Assembly: GCF_000507185.2 (NCBI RefSeq)
Contig: NZ_AYTM02000001.1
Span: 62,001-126,000 of the forward strand
Reading direction: 5' to 3'
Length of the DNA stretch: 64,000 nt
From: Pseudomonas syringae KCTC 12500
GTDB taxonomy: Bacteria > Pseudomonadota > Gammaproteobacteria > Pseudomonadales > Pseudomonadaceae
Positions 8,165 to 16,187 of the stretch are shown in pieces (the stretch's first letter is position 1; the number at the start of each line of letters is the position of its first letter). The translations under genes were made by a program, and so were the position numbers. The notes beneath the pieces were generated by a model. It made no database searches. It had not been told where the DNA came from and worked only from the letters and a program-made list of their open reading frames with translations.

Positions 8165-8559
8165 AAAGTAAGATTCTCTGACAAAAACTGAATACTGAAA
8201 TGCCTCAACTTCGGCAGTTCGTGACTCGACACAGAACGCCATGCTTTCAAGTTATTCCTTAGCAATTCGGAGTCTATAAACTCGGTCAACTTACCCAGCC
8301 GAAACTCACTTGGATCACCATCAAACTCAAAAATAGCACCTCCAGGGAATGGCTCCCGAATAAAGCATCGCACAGATTTAAACGCAACCTCCCGCCTTAA
8401 AGCCAGTACAACCTCTTCGCTATCAACTACAACCTCCTTCTCATACTCAATATCAAGTATCACATCCGAGCCAACGGAACGGAATGATACTCTTGACTCA
8501 CCATATCCTGGCAGCCACTCATATGGATCTAGTATTAATTTTGGCTTACCTATTTTCAT
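8113..8559 (-). CDS. Candidate CDI immunity protein (module with decayed toxin)
   Basis: A 148-residue, AT-rich, apparently cytosolic protein without a recognised domain. Its ATG (8559-8557) overlaps the TGA (8558-8556) of the upstream toxin fragment, the same ATGA arrangement as in the intact module at 3432, which identifies it as the partner immunity gene by position. The frame is intact although the toxin carrier upstream is broken. Its last 52 bp run antisense under the end of kptA, so the two transcripts must overlap at their 3' ends. Confidence 0.6.
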   Translation of the reverse strand: MKIGKPKLILDPYEWLPGYGESRVSFRSVGSDVILDIEYEKEVVVDSEEVVLALRREVAFKSVRCFIREPFPGGAIFEFDGDPSEFRLGKLTEFIDSELLRNNLKAWRSVSSHELPKLRHFSIQFLSENLTFHVLAVDVFSSNELSGS

Positions 8560-8865
8560 GGACGCACCGACTTTAATTGCTCTGCGCCTGTCGGCGGCAA
8601 TTTGTTATTTTTTAACTGATCTGCTGCCAAATCATTGAATGTCTTACCTGGATAAGCCTCAACACCTGTCTGATTTCGCCCGAACCACTCACTTCGAGGG
8701 ATAGCTGCCTGCTCAAGCGCGGTAGAAGTTCGCGTATTCAAAATAAGGCGAGCCCCATTCATATCTACATAATCAACGGGAAGCTGATTCGGTTTAATTG
8801 TCCCAGCCCTCAAAGCGCCGGCTAAGTCATCAACTGTCCTGATCGGTGTGCCAGCCAGCTCTGAG
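8556..8865 (-). pseudogene. CdiA-CT toxin tail fragment, out of frame with its carrier
   Basis: Read in the frame ending with TGA at 8558-8556, the region gives GGSELAGTPIRTVDDLAGAL, then 'IKPNQLPVDYV', 'LILNTRTSTALEQA' and 'IPRSEWFGRNQTG', about 100 residues. This pattern resembles C-terminal tails of polymorphic toxins I remember from pseudomonads, but I cannot name the family. It joins block B at 8866 in a different frame from the FHA repeat there, which instead ends at TAG after 'HRSGQLMT'. The toxin domain may be complete, but it has lost an in-frame delivery carrier. Confidence 0.6.
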
Positions 8866-9490
8866 CCTCCACAGAACTCTTCGTCACATACACATCAGTC
8901 CGGTGCTCGTCATCACGCGTGATCTCGTATGCCTTGTCAACATCACGATTCAAGCCCGCTGTTGAGTCCTTACCCGCCGTATCACTGCGCACCACCACAT
9001 CGCCCGCACCGACCGTGCCCCGGACGATCTGCTCACGATCCTTGTTGTAGTTCCAACCCTCCACGCTCCAGCCGTTTTTCTGGTTGTCGCCCTTGCCTAC
9101 CTGACTTGAGTCCTGCGTAGGGCTACTGCCAGTGCCGTACGAACCCCCGACGTTCAGGTAGTAACCGTGCTCCTTGTCCTTGCCCGCGATGTCGCTGTAG
9201 CCCAGCGTGTTGGTGTCCAGCTTGAGGTTGCCGCTATCGGAAGCGATCAATGCGCCGTCGAGCTGGGTGTGGTTCTCGGTGCGGATGTCGACCTTGTCTT
9301 TGACGGTGATGCGGGTCTGTTCCTCGATCCAGTTCTTGGAGCCGTGGGTCTGACCGTACCCGACCGAGCCGCTGACACTGCCGCCAAAGCCCACTACAAC
9401 GGTCGCGCTGAGGTCGAATTCCTTACCTTGTGCCTTGCCGGTATCTGGCAGGGAAGTGACATTGAATTGCCGCGCAGTGTGACACCGGCA
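8866..9490 (-). pseudogene. Fragment of cdiA FHA-repeat region (block B) with 28-bp deletion
   Basis: Positions 8866-9465 match 17421-18020 in the giant cdiA at a constant offset of 8,555, so 600 bp without length change at the anchors compared. Beyond 9465 the match resumes at an offset of 8,583, which means a 28-bp deletion and hence a frameshift, and it then ends near 9490. The longest remaining frame (MGFGGSVSGSVGYGQTHG and onward, 8822-9394) encodes a piece of FHA-2 repeats only. It is a leftover of a former orphan cdiA module. Confidence 0.8.
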
Positions 9491-9600
9491 ATATACTTAA
9501 ATTAAGCAAGGACGCTTCGATCCCGCGCACAGACCCCAGATACTCATTAGTCAGACGCCCAATCAGATCAAGCTTAATCAGCTCACGCTTCACAGCAAGA

Positions 9601-10053
9601 TTAAGCTTTAGCAATATCAATATACACACACTCGACTCTAGCTTTTTTTTGGAACTCATCAAAATCCGGAACGTAAAACCTTATTGTATTATTTTCAGCA
9701 TTAAACCCTGTTCCATCGTCATCAAAAATCAACGACTGACCAATGCTAGAAAAAAAAAGCTCTAACTCCTCAACATTGCTGCCGAGCAATTGTTTTCCGA
9801 AATAATAAAACTCAGCCTCAGGATGGTAAAGCTGAACACCTTTTACCTCGTCATTAGCGTCATACCACACTTTAACAACTGCCCCACCAAACACATCTGT
9901 AGAGTTTTCTGAAAACCGGGTCTTAGGAAAAGCCTTATAATCTCCTCCTAGCTTTTTTCTTATAGCGTTTCTAAAACGAGCATTTTTGAAAACACTTAAG
10001 CCATCAGACTCAGTATATTTAAACCTCATGCCACTCATCTTGATAAAAACCAT
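9601..10053 (-). CDS. Candidate CDI immunity protein (second decayed module)
   Basis: A 150-residue AT-rich protein with no signal peptide. Visible features are 'FGGAVVKVWYDANDEV' and 'AEFYYFGKQLLGSNVEEL', a beta-strand-rich pattern seen in small polymorphic-toxin immunity proteins, although I cannot assign a family. The start may be 10053, 10038 or 10029 (three in-frame ATGs); an AAAGGAAGAG Shine-Dalgarno-like stretch at about 10071-10080 precedes them at some distance. It lies directly after the truncated toxin at 10081-10272. The frame is intact, so the immunity function may be kept against relatives that still deploy the toxin. Confidence 0.55.
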   Translation of the reverse strand: MVFIKMSGMRFKYTESDGLSVFKNARFRNAIRKKLGGDYKAFPKTRFSENSTDVFGGAVVKVWYDANDEVKGVQLYHPEAEFYYFGKQLLGSNVEELELFFSSIGQSLIFDDDGTGFNAENNTIRFYVPDFDEFQKKARVECVYIDIAKA

Positions 10054-10080
10054 TTAGAACTCAAACAATACTCTTCCTTT

Positions 10081-10272
10081 TTACTCAGTAGATAGCGGCA
10101 CATTGTACTCCGTCCCCTCCAGTAATCTGAATGGCCCTTGCGGTACGGGGACGCCCGCTGGATAGCCTGTCCAATCTGAAATCGAAAAACTTCCGTCCGG
10201 GGGATCGATAGAAACTCGAGGCGTAGCACCTTCGGCAGCACTGGTAGCAGTAGCTTTTGCACCATCTAAAAA
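10081..10272 (-). pseudogene. Truncated toxin-linker remnant (catalytic part missing)
   Basis: Between a TGA (10275-10273) and TAA (10083-10081) the minus strand reads 'DGAKATATSAAEGATPRVSI', then 'DPPDGSFSISDWTGYPAG', 'PQGPFRLLEGTEYN' and 'VPLSTE' before the stop. The 'SISDWTGYP...GPFRLLEGxEY' pattern is, as I recall, the lead-in to HNH-type polymorphic toxin domains, which would continue with nuclease motifs. Here the frame ends just after it, so the nuclease part appears deleted. No start codon or carrier is attached. Confidence 0.55.
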
Positions 10273-10310
10273 TCACACAAACATCTAATCCATTGCTACG
10301 CTTAAAGCGA

Positions 10311-10769
10311 TCAATTTGATATTAGCGTCGCTTTCCACAAGCGTCCATCTTCCGAAAATTCCATGCGTAGAGCGTACGTCTTAAACTCATACTTCAGCCA
10401 CTGCTGTACATAGCCGATTAACATATCGACTCTACCTGGCGCCTCTTTGCTAGGCGAGCCTAGCTCTGCAATAACATCTTCAACACGCCATGCTTGAGCT
10501 ATACGACCAAGCAAATCTTCCTTATATGCCGAATAACCTTCGTGAGGCTGCACCAAAAAATGAATGTGATTTAATTTTCCCGAACGAAACCCAATCTCTA
10601 TGCCAGATTTAATAAACTTATAGAATCTTGTCTTACCTTCCGGGTCATTATAGTTATCCGGGGTTTCCGAAACGGCTGGCAACTCTCCGACTCTTCGACA
10701 TAAGTCGGTGACTATTCCCCCGCTTTCATCTTGACCAAGAGCCCGAACAAAATCCGACCAAGTGTTCAT
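10311..10769 (-). CDS. Immunity protein of the orphan module 2
   Basis: A 152-residue soluble protein. Its ATG (10769-10767) shares a base with the TAA of the preceding toxin gene (TAATG), so translation is coupled. Features such as 'AVSETPDNYNDPEGKTRFYK' and 'SGIEIGFRSGKLNHIHF' followed by 'VEDVIAELGSPS' align loosely by eye with the immunity protein of the giant CdiA at 15762-16187 ('SGIYFQSSDDGFIEAYRVH' and 'ALRELGEP'). This fits with the two toxins also being related. Assignment rests on position and on this weak similarity. Confidence 0.7.
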   Translation of the reverse strand: MNTWSDFVRALGQDESGGIVTDLCRRVGELPAVSETPDNYNDPEGKTRFYKFIKSGIEIGFRSGKLNHIHFLVQPHEGYSAYKEDLLGRIAQAWRVEDVIAELGSPSKEAPGRVDMLIGYVQQWLKYEFKTYALRMEFSEDGRLWKATLISN

Positions 10770-13700
10770 TATTTAATAACCCCCGTATTGCGATTTCTTT
10801 CCACTATTTTTTGAACAGTTTCATCTACTAACTTAGAATCATAACCTCTACTGTTCAGATTTGCCCGCAAAGCTTCTGTGTCACGACAAACTGCACCGCA
10901 CAGATCCGCAGCATCTTGCTGAATCTGAGCAGGAGTATTTTTCCCGCCATACGTCGGACCTGCAATATGTACATCTCGTGGAACCTCTACAGCAGTAGAG
11001 TTTTGGTAGAGAGTCTTGGTCTCCAACTCAGTAAGGGGGCGGCCCAACTCTGCTTCCTTTGCTGTGCGCAACGCAGCAAATGAAGGGATATGGTCGTGTT
11101 CTAGACCATCTCCAACAACCTCTCTTGCCTTAAGGTTTTTATAGGCGTCGACCTCAAGTTCTTGAACCGCCGTTTTCGAAGGCGCGGATTCTTTTGCACC
11201 CCCGACGATTACGTTCCTATCAACTAAAATCCCCGTTTCATTATCAGCTTGTCCCGCTAGTGAAACAGGGTCTTTAGCGACTGTCTCTTTGCTTGTTACA
11301 GACGTGCCTCTGGGAAGGTACGCCCCTGCAAGCACCGCTGTCAATGCTTGAGCCGTCATGGCGAAATTGTATCGGTTTTCGACTTCTTGGCGACTTAAAC
11401 CTGACGCCTGCGTAATCGCCGTGATTGCCGTATCCCTAGTGATACTATCAGAATCAAGTCCCTGCAAAATAGCATCTAAATTCTGCGAGTCTTGCGGATA
11501 GAGATCCTTGTAAATCAGCGTATAGCTGACGCTTTTTCCGTATTGCTCAGCCGCGTTTTTTGCAACAGTTACCAACTGACCGCATGCTGATCCGCCCAGA
11601 TTACCAGCCGTGCAGACTGCTTTAATTTCCGCATTTCGTTCTTTATCGACTTTATTCAGGGAAACTAACTCGCTGACCTCCTGGGCGGTGATGGTGCCGC
11701 TCGTGAGCTTACGCTCCAGCACCTTTTTCCGTTCTGCTTCAGGTACGTGTAGATAGTTGTTCTCAACTGCGTTTTTAGCTACGGATGCTCCGGCAATAGC
11801 ATTAGAGGCATCACCGCCCACCAGTCCGCCTGCCAAACCACCTGCCAGCGCCGACAGCGCCGAGATTGTCTGACGCTGCTCTTCGCTCAACTCCGACGTT
11901 TTCTTGCCCGGATATAGCTGATTGGCAATATATTCCCCAACACTCGCACCCGCAGCACCCGCTAACGCGGAGTTACCCTGCGCCTGAGCAACCACCGCGC
12001 CCAAGACAGCATGTGCCATCAGGTTGGCGTCCTTGTTGCCTAAGGTCATTTGCTTGATTTGCTCTGCGAGATACGGCGCGGCAGCTCCGGTCAACGCTTG
12101 CGCAATATTCCCACCCGCCAGCCCCTGCAACGCCGCAGTTACGGCTTGGGCAGCACGCTGGTAATCGCTACCCGTGCCGTATTTCTGCATCACGGTGACG
12201 CTAATTTGCTCCGCGATTTGTTTGGCAGATGGATCCGTGTTCCCTTCAGCGACCAGCTTTTCACGCGCCGCGGCAATCGCTACCGGATCTTTTTGTGCAT
12301 TTGCTGCATCAATCGCACCTTGCGTTCGGACGATGTCCATCGCTTGGCTGCCAATGTCTCCGATCAACTGAACCTGACGTAGTCGGTTTTGCTCTTTTTC
12401 CTTATCGAAAATTGGACTGAGCGCGTTGCTGGCATGATCTACGTCGCGGCTAAGTGTAGAAATGTCTTGCTGCTGTCCTGAGACATTACGAATGGTCAGA
12501 CGCCCATCAGAGACTGCTGAGTTTGTTGTGCTGCTATCGCTGCCACTGTGGTTGGCGCCGACAAGCGTGAGGCTACCCATATTCCCCATGAACTTGGAGC
12601 CGTCTTTACCGCTTGTACTCCCACTTGCGCTTTGATGCTGGGCAGTAAATTCCGCCTGATTTTTCAGGCCTGTCCAACCTAAAGTCCCAGTGCTGAGCAT
12701 ATTTCTGTCAGCGGCTGCGGTGCTGGCAATCACAGCGCCGTTCAGTTGGGTGTGGTCGCCCACTGTTACCTGATAGCCGCCCTTACCAGCAAAGAGACCT
12801 GTTTGCTCTTGCACGCTTTCAAAGTTGGACTTGATCTTGTCCTGACTGACACTGAGCGATGCACTACCCGTCATGGTGCCTAAGCTGAAACTCGCACCGC
12901 CGCTGACATCGAGCTGGTGAGAGTCGTATTTGTCGGTGTCCTGCAAACTGGTCAAAGACAAATCCCGACCGACATTGGCTACGACTTGCTGAGCACTGGC
13001 TTGGGCCCCAAGAAGAGTCGTATCGCGACCGCTGACCAATGAGAGCTTATTACCAGCGTCGAGGTTGGTTTCAGTCCAGGTGGTACCGTTGCCTTTTTCG
13101 TTGCCTGTCCCGCTATTGGCATTAGCGAAGACGGTCAAACCACCACCGCCGCTGCCGACGCCGAGGCTAATACCAATCGCGCCGCCTCCGCTCTTGTTAG
13201 ATCCGTCGACTTTTTGTGTATTAGCTGCAGCTAGCAGATTGATGTCACGATTAGCCGAAAGCAGCATGTCTTGGCCAGCTTGAAGCTTGCTGCCGGCGAC
13301 ATTGATATCACCGTCCAAACCAGCACCTGCGCCACTGCCTGTAGCGACAATATTCAGATTATTTCCGGCAGTGATTGAGCTGCCTTGGCTTACATTCTGT
13401 TCCTGCACTTGCTTGGAGCTGGAACTTTGGGTGCCTAACGAAAGCGCAATGCCAAAAAAACTACCACTTGCAGCACCGGAGTCGATCGCTTGGGCAGCTT
13501 GGTAGGCCTGATAGCCACTCAGCCCAGCCTTAACACCTTGCAACGCCGCAAGACGGGAATCGTCCTCACCTTTAGCTGCTTGCGCGTTTTGCACCGTGGT
13601 ATTTATTGCTTCTCCTACAGCACCCGAGAGAGCAAGCGTAAGGCCGCTTTTCTTGCTTTCCTGGTTCTGTGTGCTTGTGCTCCTGTTTTGCGCCTGAAGA

Positions 13701-15661
13701 ATGCTGACATTTTGGCCAATCAGATTGACGTCATTCCCAGCAACAACATCAGAAGCCTTGACCGTCAGATCTTTACCGGCGGTGATATTCACGTCGCCCA
13801 GAACACTGCCTACAGTGCTGCCTTTCTGAGTCTGATTTTCTGAGTCTTGGGTAAACGCGTTTTTCGCTGTTCCTAAGGTGACACCGATGCCACCAGTGCT
13901 CATCAGGCCGGATTTTTTAGTCGACTGGCTGTGCTGGGTATTGAAGCTTTCAGTGCCACTGTCGATGACAACATTGTTGCCGGCTTGTAACGTCGTTTGC
14001 TCAGTGGAAATGACATTACTGGCCGAAACCACCAGATCATTCCCAGCCCGAACGAGTGTCGTGTTGCCGCTCAGCGTCGATGCAGATAATGAACTCTGGG
14101 TCGAAGCGTCACTCTTCATCTTGCTAGTGGTGGATAAACCGAACCCGCCAGACTTAGAAGTGGCGGTGGCGCTGTATTGGCTGTTCTGCGCCGCAGTCAG
14201 ATTAACGTCATGCCCAGCCTGAACTGCGAGCACACCATTGTCACTGTTGGCTTTTGACCCCTCAAAATTGACATCATTGACCGCAACAATCGTGGCTTTT
14301 TGACCTGACTGAATGAGAGACCCGATAGCAACATCACTGTCGCTCTCAGTCATATTCGTACTCTTCTTGCCCCAAGACCCTTTCTTGGTTTTCGAGTAAT
14401 ACGAATAATCGGTATCCTGTGCGGCAAGCACGTTGACGTCATTACCCGCGTACAGATACGCCTCGTCTTTGGCATTAATTCTACTAGCGATCATGCTCAA
14501 GTCAGCGCCTGCACTCAGCGCCACGCTACCACCCGCCGTCACATTGCTCGACACCTGGCTGACATGGTCTTCCTGCTCGGTCACCTTCTTGCTTTTGCCG
14601 TAGGAATGCTGTTCATCAGCCGCCGAGGACAGGGTCAGGTTTTCCGTCGCGGCCATGGCGATGTCGCGCTTGGCGTCGATGCTGCTGGCGATGACGTTGA
14701 TGTCGCGACCGGCCTGGGCCGTCAGCTCGCGTCCGGCGCTGACTGTGGAGCCCAGTTGCGTGATGCTGGAGTTACTGGAGTTCACGCCGCGTGTCTGGCC
14801 GTTCTCGGTCTGGGCCGAGTCGATAGCGACGTCACGGCCCGCAGAGATGCTCAAATCACGACCAGCCTGCAACACACTGCCGGTGTTTTTCACGTCACGA
14901 CCGGCTTGCACGTTAGCCGCTTCGATACGTGCCGCGCTGTCAGCGAAATCCTGACGCCAGGTCGCATCATCCGCAGCGCTCTGATGGCTGGTCACCGTGC
15001 GTTCGTTGATGACATCGCCGCTCAGGGCGGTCAATGTCACATCACGTCCGGCGATAATGCCCCCGGACTTGTTGATCAGGTCGTTACCTGCCAGCAGGTC
15101 CAGACGGTTGCCAGCTTCTATCAGGCCGCTGTTGACCAGATCATTTCCAGCAGCAGCCGACAGGTTATTGGCCGCTCGCAAGGTGCCTACGTTGTCGAGG
15201 TTTTGCCCCGCGATCAGCGAGACGTCGTTACCGGCAATCAACGCCCCGGTCGGGCCAAGGCGATTGTCGGCCTGAGCCAGATACAGCACTGGCACCAGCA
15301 CCTTCTCGCCATTCACTTCGTGCTCTTCGAGCCAGACGATGTCGTGGGTCAGCGCTGCGACCTGTTGTGAACTCAGCGATACGCCGACAGCCAGGTTCAG
15401 TTGCTGTTTGCTGGCGATGGCGTTGTTCATCAGGTACTTGAACTGCGCCTCGTTGGAGGTCTGTCCATCGATGAACGCCTGGCCGGTGCGGGCCACGACT
15501 GCATGCTGGACGAGGCGCTGTTCATACAAGCCGTCGCCCAAGCGCTTGGCGCTGACTTCCGGGTCGTAGCCCAGACCGGCCAACAGGTAGTCCGAGCTCA
15601 TGAACTGCTTGAGTTCGGTGAGGACGCTCCACTCGTTTGTGTCGTTATCGACTTTGCTCAC
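10769..15661 (-). CDS. Orphan CdiA C-terminal module 2 with VENN pre-toxin and DHIPS-type toxin
   Basis: A 1,630-residue open frame without secretion signals, starting at GTG 15661. The first 12 residues are unique; then block A takes over ('VLTELKQFMSSDYLLAGL'). After about residue 372 come unique FHA-2 repeats, a pre-toxin domain with 'AVENNYLHV' (VENN motif) near 1300, and a toxin tail from about 1515 ('VGDGLEHDHIPSFAAL' ... 'DVHIAGPTYGGKN'). The tail resembles the giant CdiA's own toxin and carries conserved Asp/His suggestive of a metal-dependent nuclease (inference). Compared with the other copies it lacks 9 bp inside block A. It is probably a silent replacement cassette, immediately followed by its immunity gene. 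Confidence 0.75.
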   Translation of the reverse strand: MSKVDNDTNEWSVLTELKQFMSSDYLLAGLGYDPEVSAKRLGDGLYEQRLVQHAVVARTGQAFIDGQTSNEAQFKYLMNNAIASKQQLNLAVGVSLSSQQVAALTHDIVWLEEHEVNGEKVLVPVLYLAQADNRLGPTGALIAGNDVSLIAGQNLDNVGTLRAANNLSAAAGNDLVNSGLIEAGNRLDLLAGNDLINKSGGIIAGRDVTLTALSGDVINERTVTSHQSAADDATWRQDFADSAARIEAANVQAGRDVKNTGSVLQAGRDLSISAGRDVAIDSAQTENGQTRGVNSSNSSITQLGSTVSAGRELTAQAGRDINVIASSIDAKRDIAMAATENLTLSSAADEQHSYGKSKKVTEQEDHVSQVSSNVTAGGSVALSAGADLSMIASRINAKDEAYLYAGNDVNVLAAQDTDYSYYSKTKKGSWGKKSTNMTESDSDVAIGSLIQSGQKATIVAVNDVNFEGSKANSDNGVLAVQAGHDVNLTAAQNSQYSATATSKSGGFGLSTTSKMKSDASTQSSLSASTLSGNTTLVRAGNDLVVSASNVISTEQTTLQAGNNVVIDSGTESFNTQHSQSTKKSGLMSTGGIGVTLGTAKNAFTQDSENQTQKGSTVGSVLGDVNITAGKDLTVKASDVVAGNDVNLIGQNVSILQAQNRSTSTQNQESKKSGLTLALSGAVGEAINTTVQNAQAAKGEDDSRLAALQGVKAGLSGYQAYQAAQAIDSGAASGSFFGIALSLGTQSSSSKQVQEQNVSQGSSITAGNNLNIVATGSGAGAGLDGDINVAGSKLQAGQDMLLSANRDINLLAAANTQKVDGSNKSGGGAIGISLGVGSGGGGLTVFANANSGTGNEKGNGTTWTETNLDAGNKLSLVSGRDTTLLGAQASAQQVVANVGRDLSLTSLQDTDKYDSHQLDVSGGASFSLGTMTGSASLSVSQDKIKSNFESVQEQTGLFAGKGGYQVTVGDHTQLNGAVIASTAAADRNMLSTGTLGWTGLKNQAEFTAQHQSASGSTSGKDGSKFMGNMGSLTLVGANHSGSDSSTTNSAVSDGRLTIRNVSGQQQDISTLSRDVDHASNALSPIFDKEKEQNRLRQVQLIGDIGSQAMDIVRTQGAIDAANAQKDPVAIAAAREKLVAEGNTDPSAKQIAEQISVTVMQKYGTGSDYQRAAQAVTAALQGLAGGNIAQALTGAAAPYLAEQIKQMTLGNKDANLMAHAVLGAVVAQAQGNSALAGAAGASVGEYIANQLYPGKKTSELSEEQRQTISALSALAGGLAGGLVGGDASNAIAGASVAKNAVENNYLHVPEAERKKVLERKLTSGTITAQEVSELVSLNKVDKERNAEIKAVCTAGNLGGSACGQLVTVAKNAAEQYGKSVSYTLIYKDLYPQDSQNLDAILQGLDSDSITRDTAITAITQASGLSRQEVENRYNFAMTAQALTAVLAGAYLPRGTSVTSKETVAKDPVSLAGQADNETGILVDRNVIVGGAKESAPSKTAVQELEVDAYKNLKAREVVGDGLEHDHIPSFAALRTAKEAELGRPLTELETKTLYQNSTAVEVPRDVHIAGPTYGGKNTPAQIQQDAADLCGAVCRDTEALRANLNSRGYDSKLVDETVQKIVERNRNTGVIK
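14545..15625 (-). repeat. Block A, copy in orphan module 2
   Basis: The segment matches 6128-7205 and the corresponding part of 20053-21244 almost base for base, with one 9-bp deletion (offset changes from 8,423 to 8,414). Homology begins at the 'VLTELKQF' codons, about 50 bp later than in the other two copies, and ends near the 'DHVSQVS' codons where the exchangeable region starts. Confidence 0.85.
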
Positions 15662-15677
15662 CTGACATTAATGTCAG
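15662..15677. repeat. Perfect 16-bp palindrome upstream of orphan module 2
   Basis: CTGACATTAATGTCAG is a perfect inverted repeat with no spacer, directly abutting the GTG start of the orphan frame (15661) and 84 bp after the stop of the main immunity gene. Such a symmetric site could be a dimeric regulator operator or a scar of cassette insertion. No promoter was recognised next to it. Confidence 0.6.
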
Positions 15678-15761
15678 TGAAAAACCTATAGCTTTGCTGG
15701 GAACAGTGAGGCCTTCTGTTACTTCGACTAATAACCGAGAAATCAAACCCTCTATACCGAA

Positions 15762-16187
15762 CTACCCACCAACCCTCACATGGAAAAATCTTATAATATC
15801 CGTATCAGGGTCATAATAAAAACTGACAAAACCCACATCAGCAATAAACTGATACCCTGGAGATGTAGGTGCTACTCCAGGTATTCGTATAGACGGTATA
15901 TTCCTTAAAGGCTCACCCAACTCACGAAGAGCATCTGCACCTGACTTAATATTAAAGTACCTACCTTTTAACTCAGGACCAGCCGGAAAATAGCCATCAA
16001 ACTGCACACAGTGAACACGATAAGCTTCTATAAAACCATCATCAGACGATTGAAAGTATATTCCACTTTCAGGGATTTTCAAAAATTGATTACCTTCAAC
16101 TTTTGAATACTCCACAATCGGGAAAATATTCTTAAACTCAAGAAAAACCTCTTCGATTTTTCGATTCAATTGCATATCAGGGTTCAT
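15762..16187 (-). CDS. Immunity protein of the giant CdiA (CdiI position)
   Basis: A 141-residue soluble protein. The ATG at 16187 overlaps the end of the toxin gene by 11 bp; an alternative ATG at 16175 starts one base after the toxin TGA. AT-rich relative to cdiA. Sequence such as 'ESGIYFQSSDDGFIEAYRV' and 'ADALRELGEPLRNIPS' resembles, weakly, the immunity protein at 10311-10769. Position immediately after the toxin-encoding end of cdiA makes it the cognate immunity gene. It would act in the cytosol by binding the toxin domain. Confidence 0.75.
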   Translation of the reverse strand: MNPDMQLNRKIEEVFLEFKNIFPIVEYSKVEGNQFLKIPESGIYFQSSDDGFIEAYRVHCVQFDGYFPAGPELKGRYFNIKSGADALRELGEPLRNIPSIRIPGVAPTSPGYQFIADVGFVSFYYDPDTDIIRFFHVRVGG

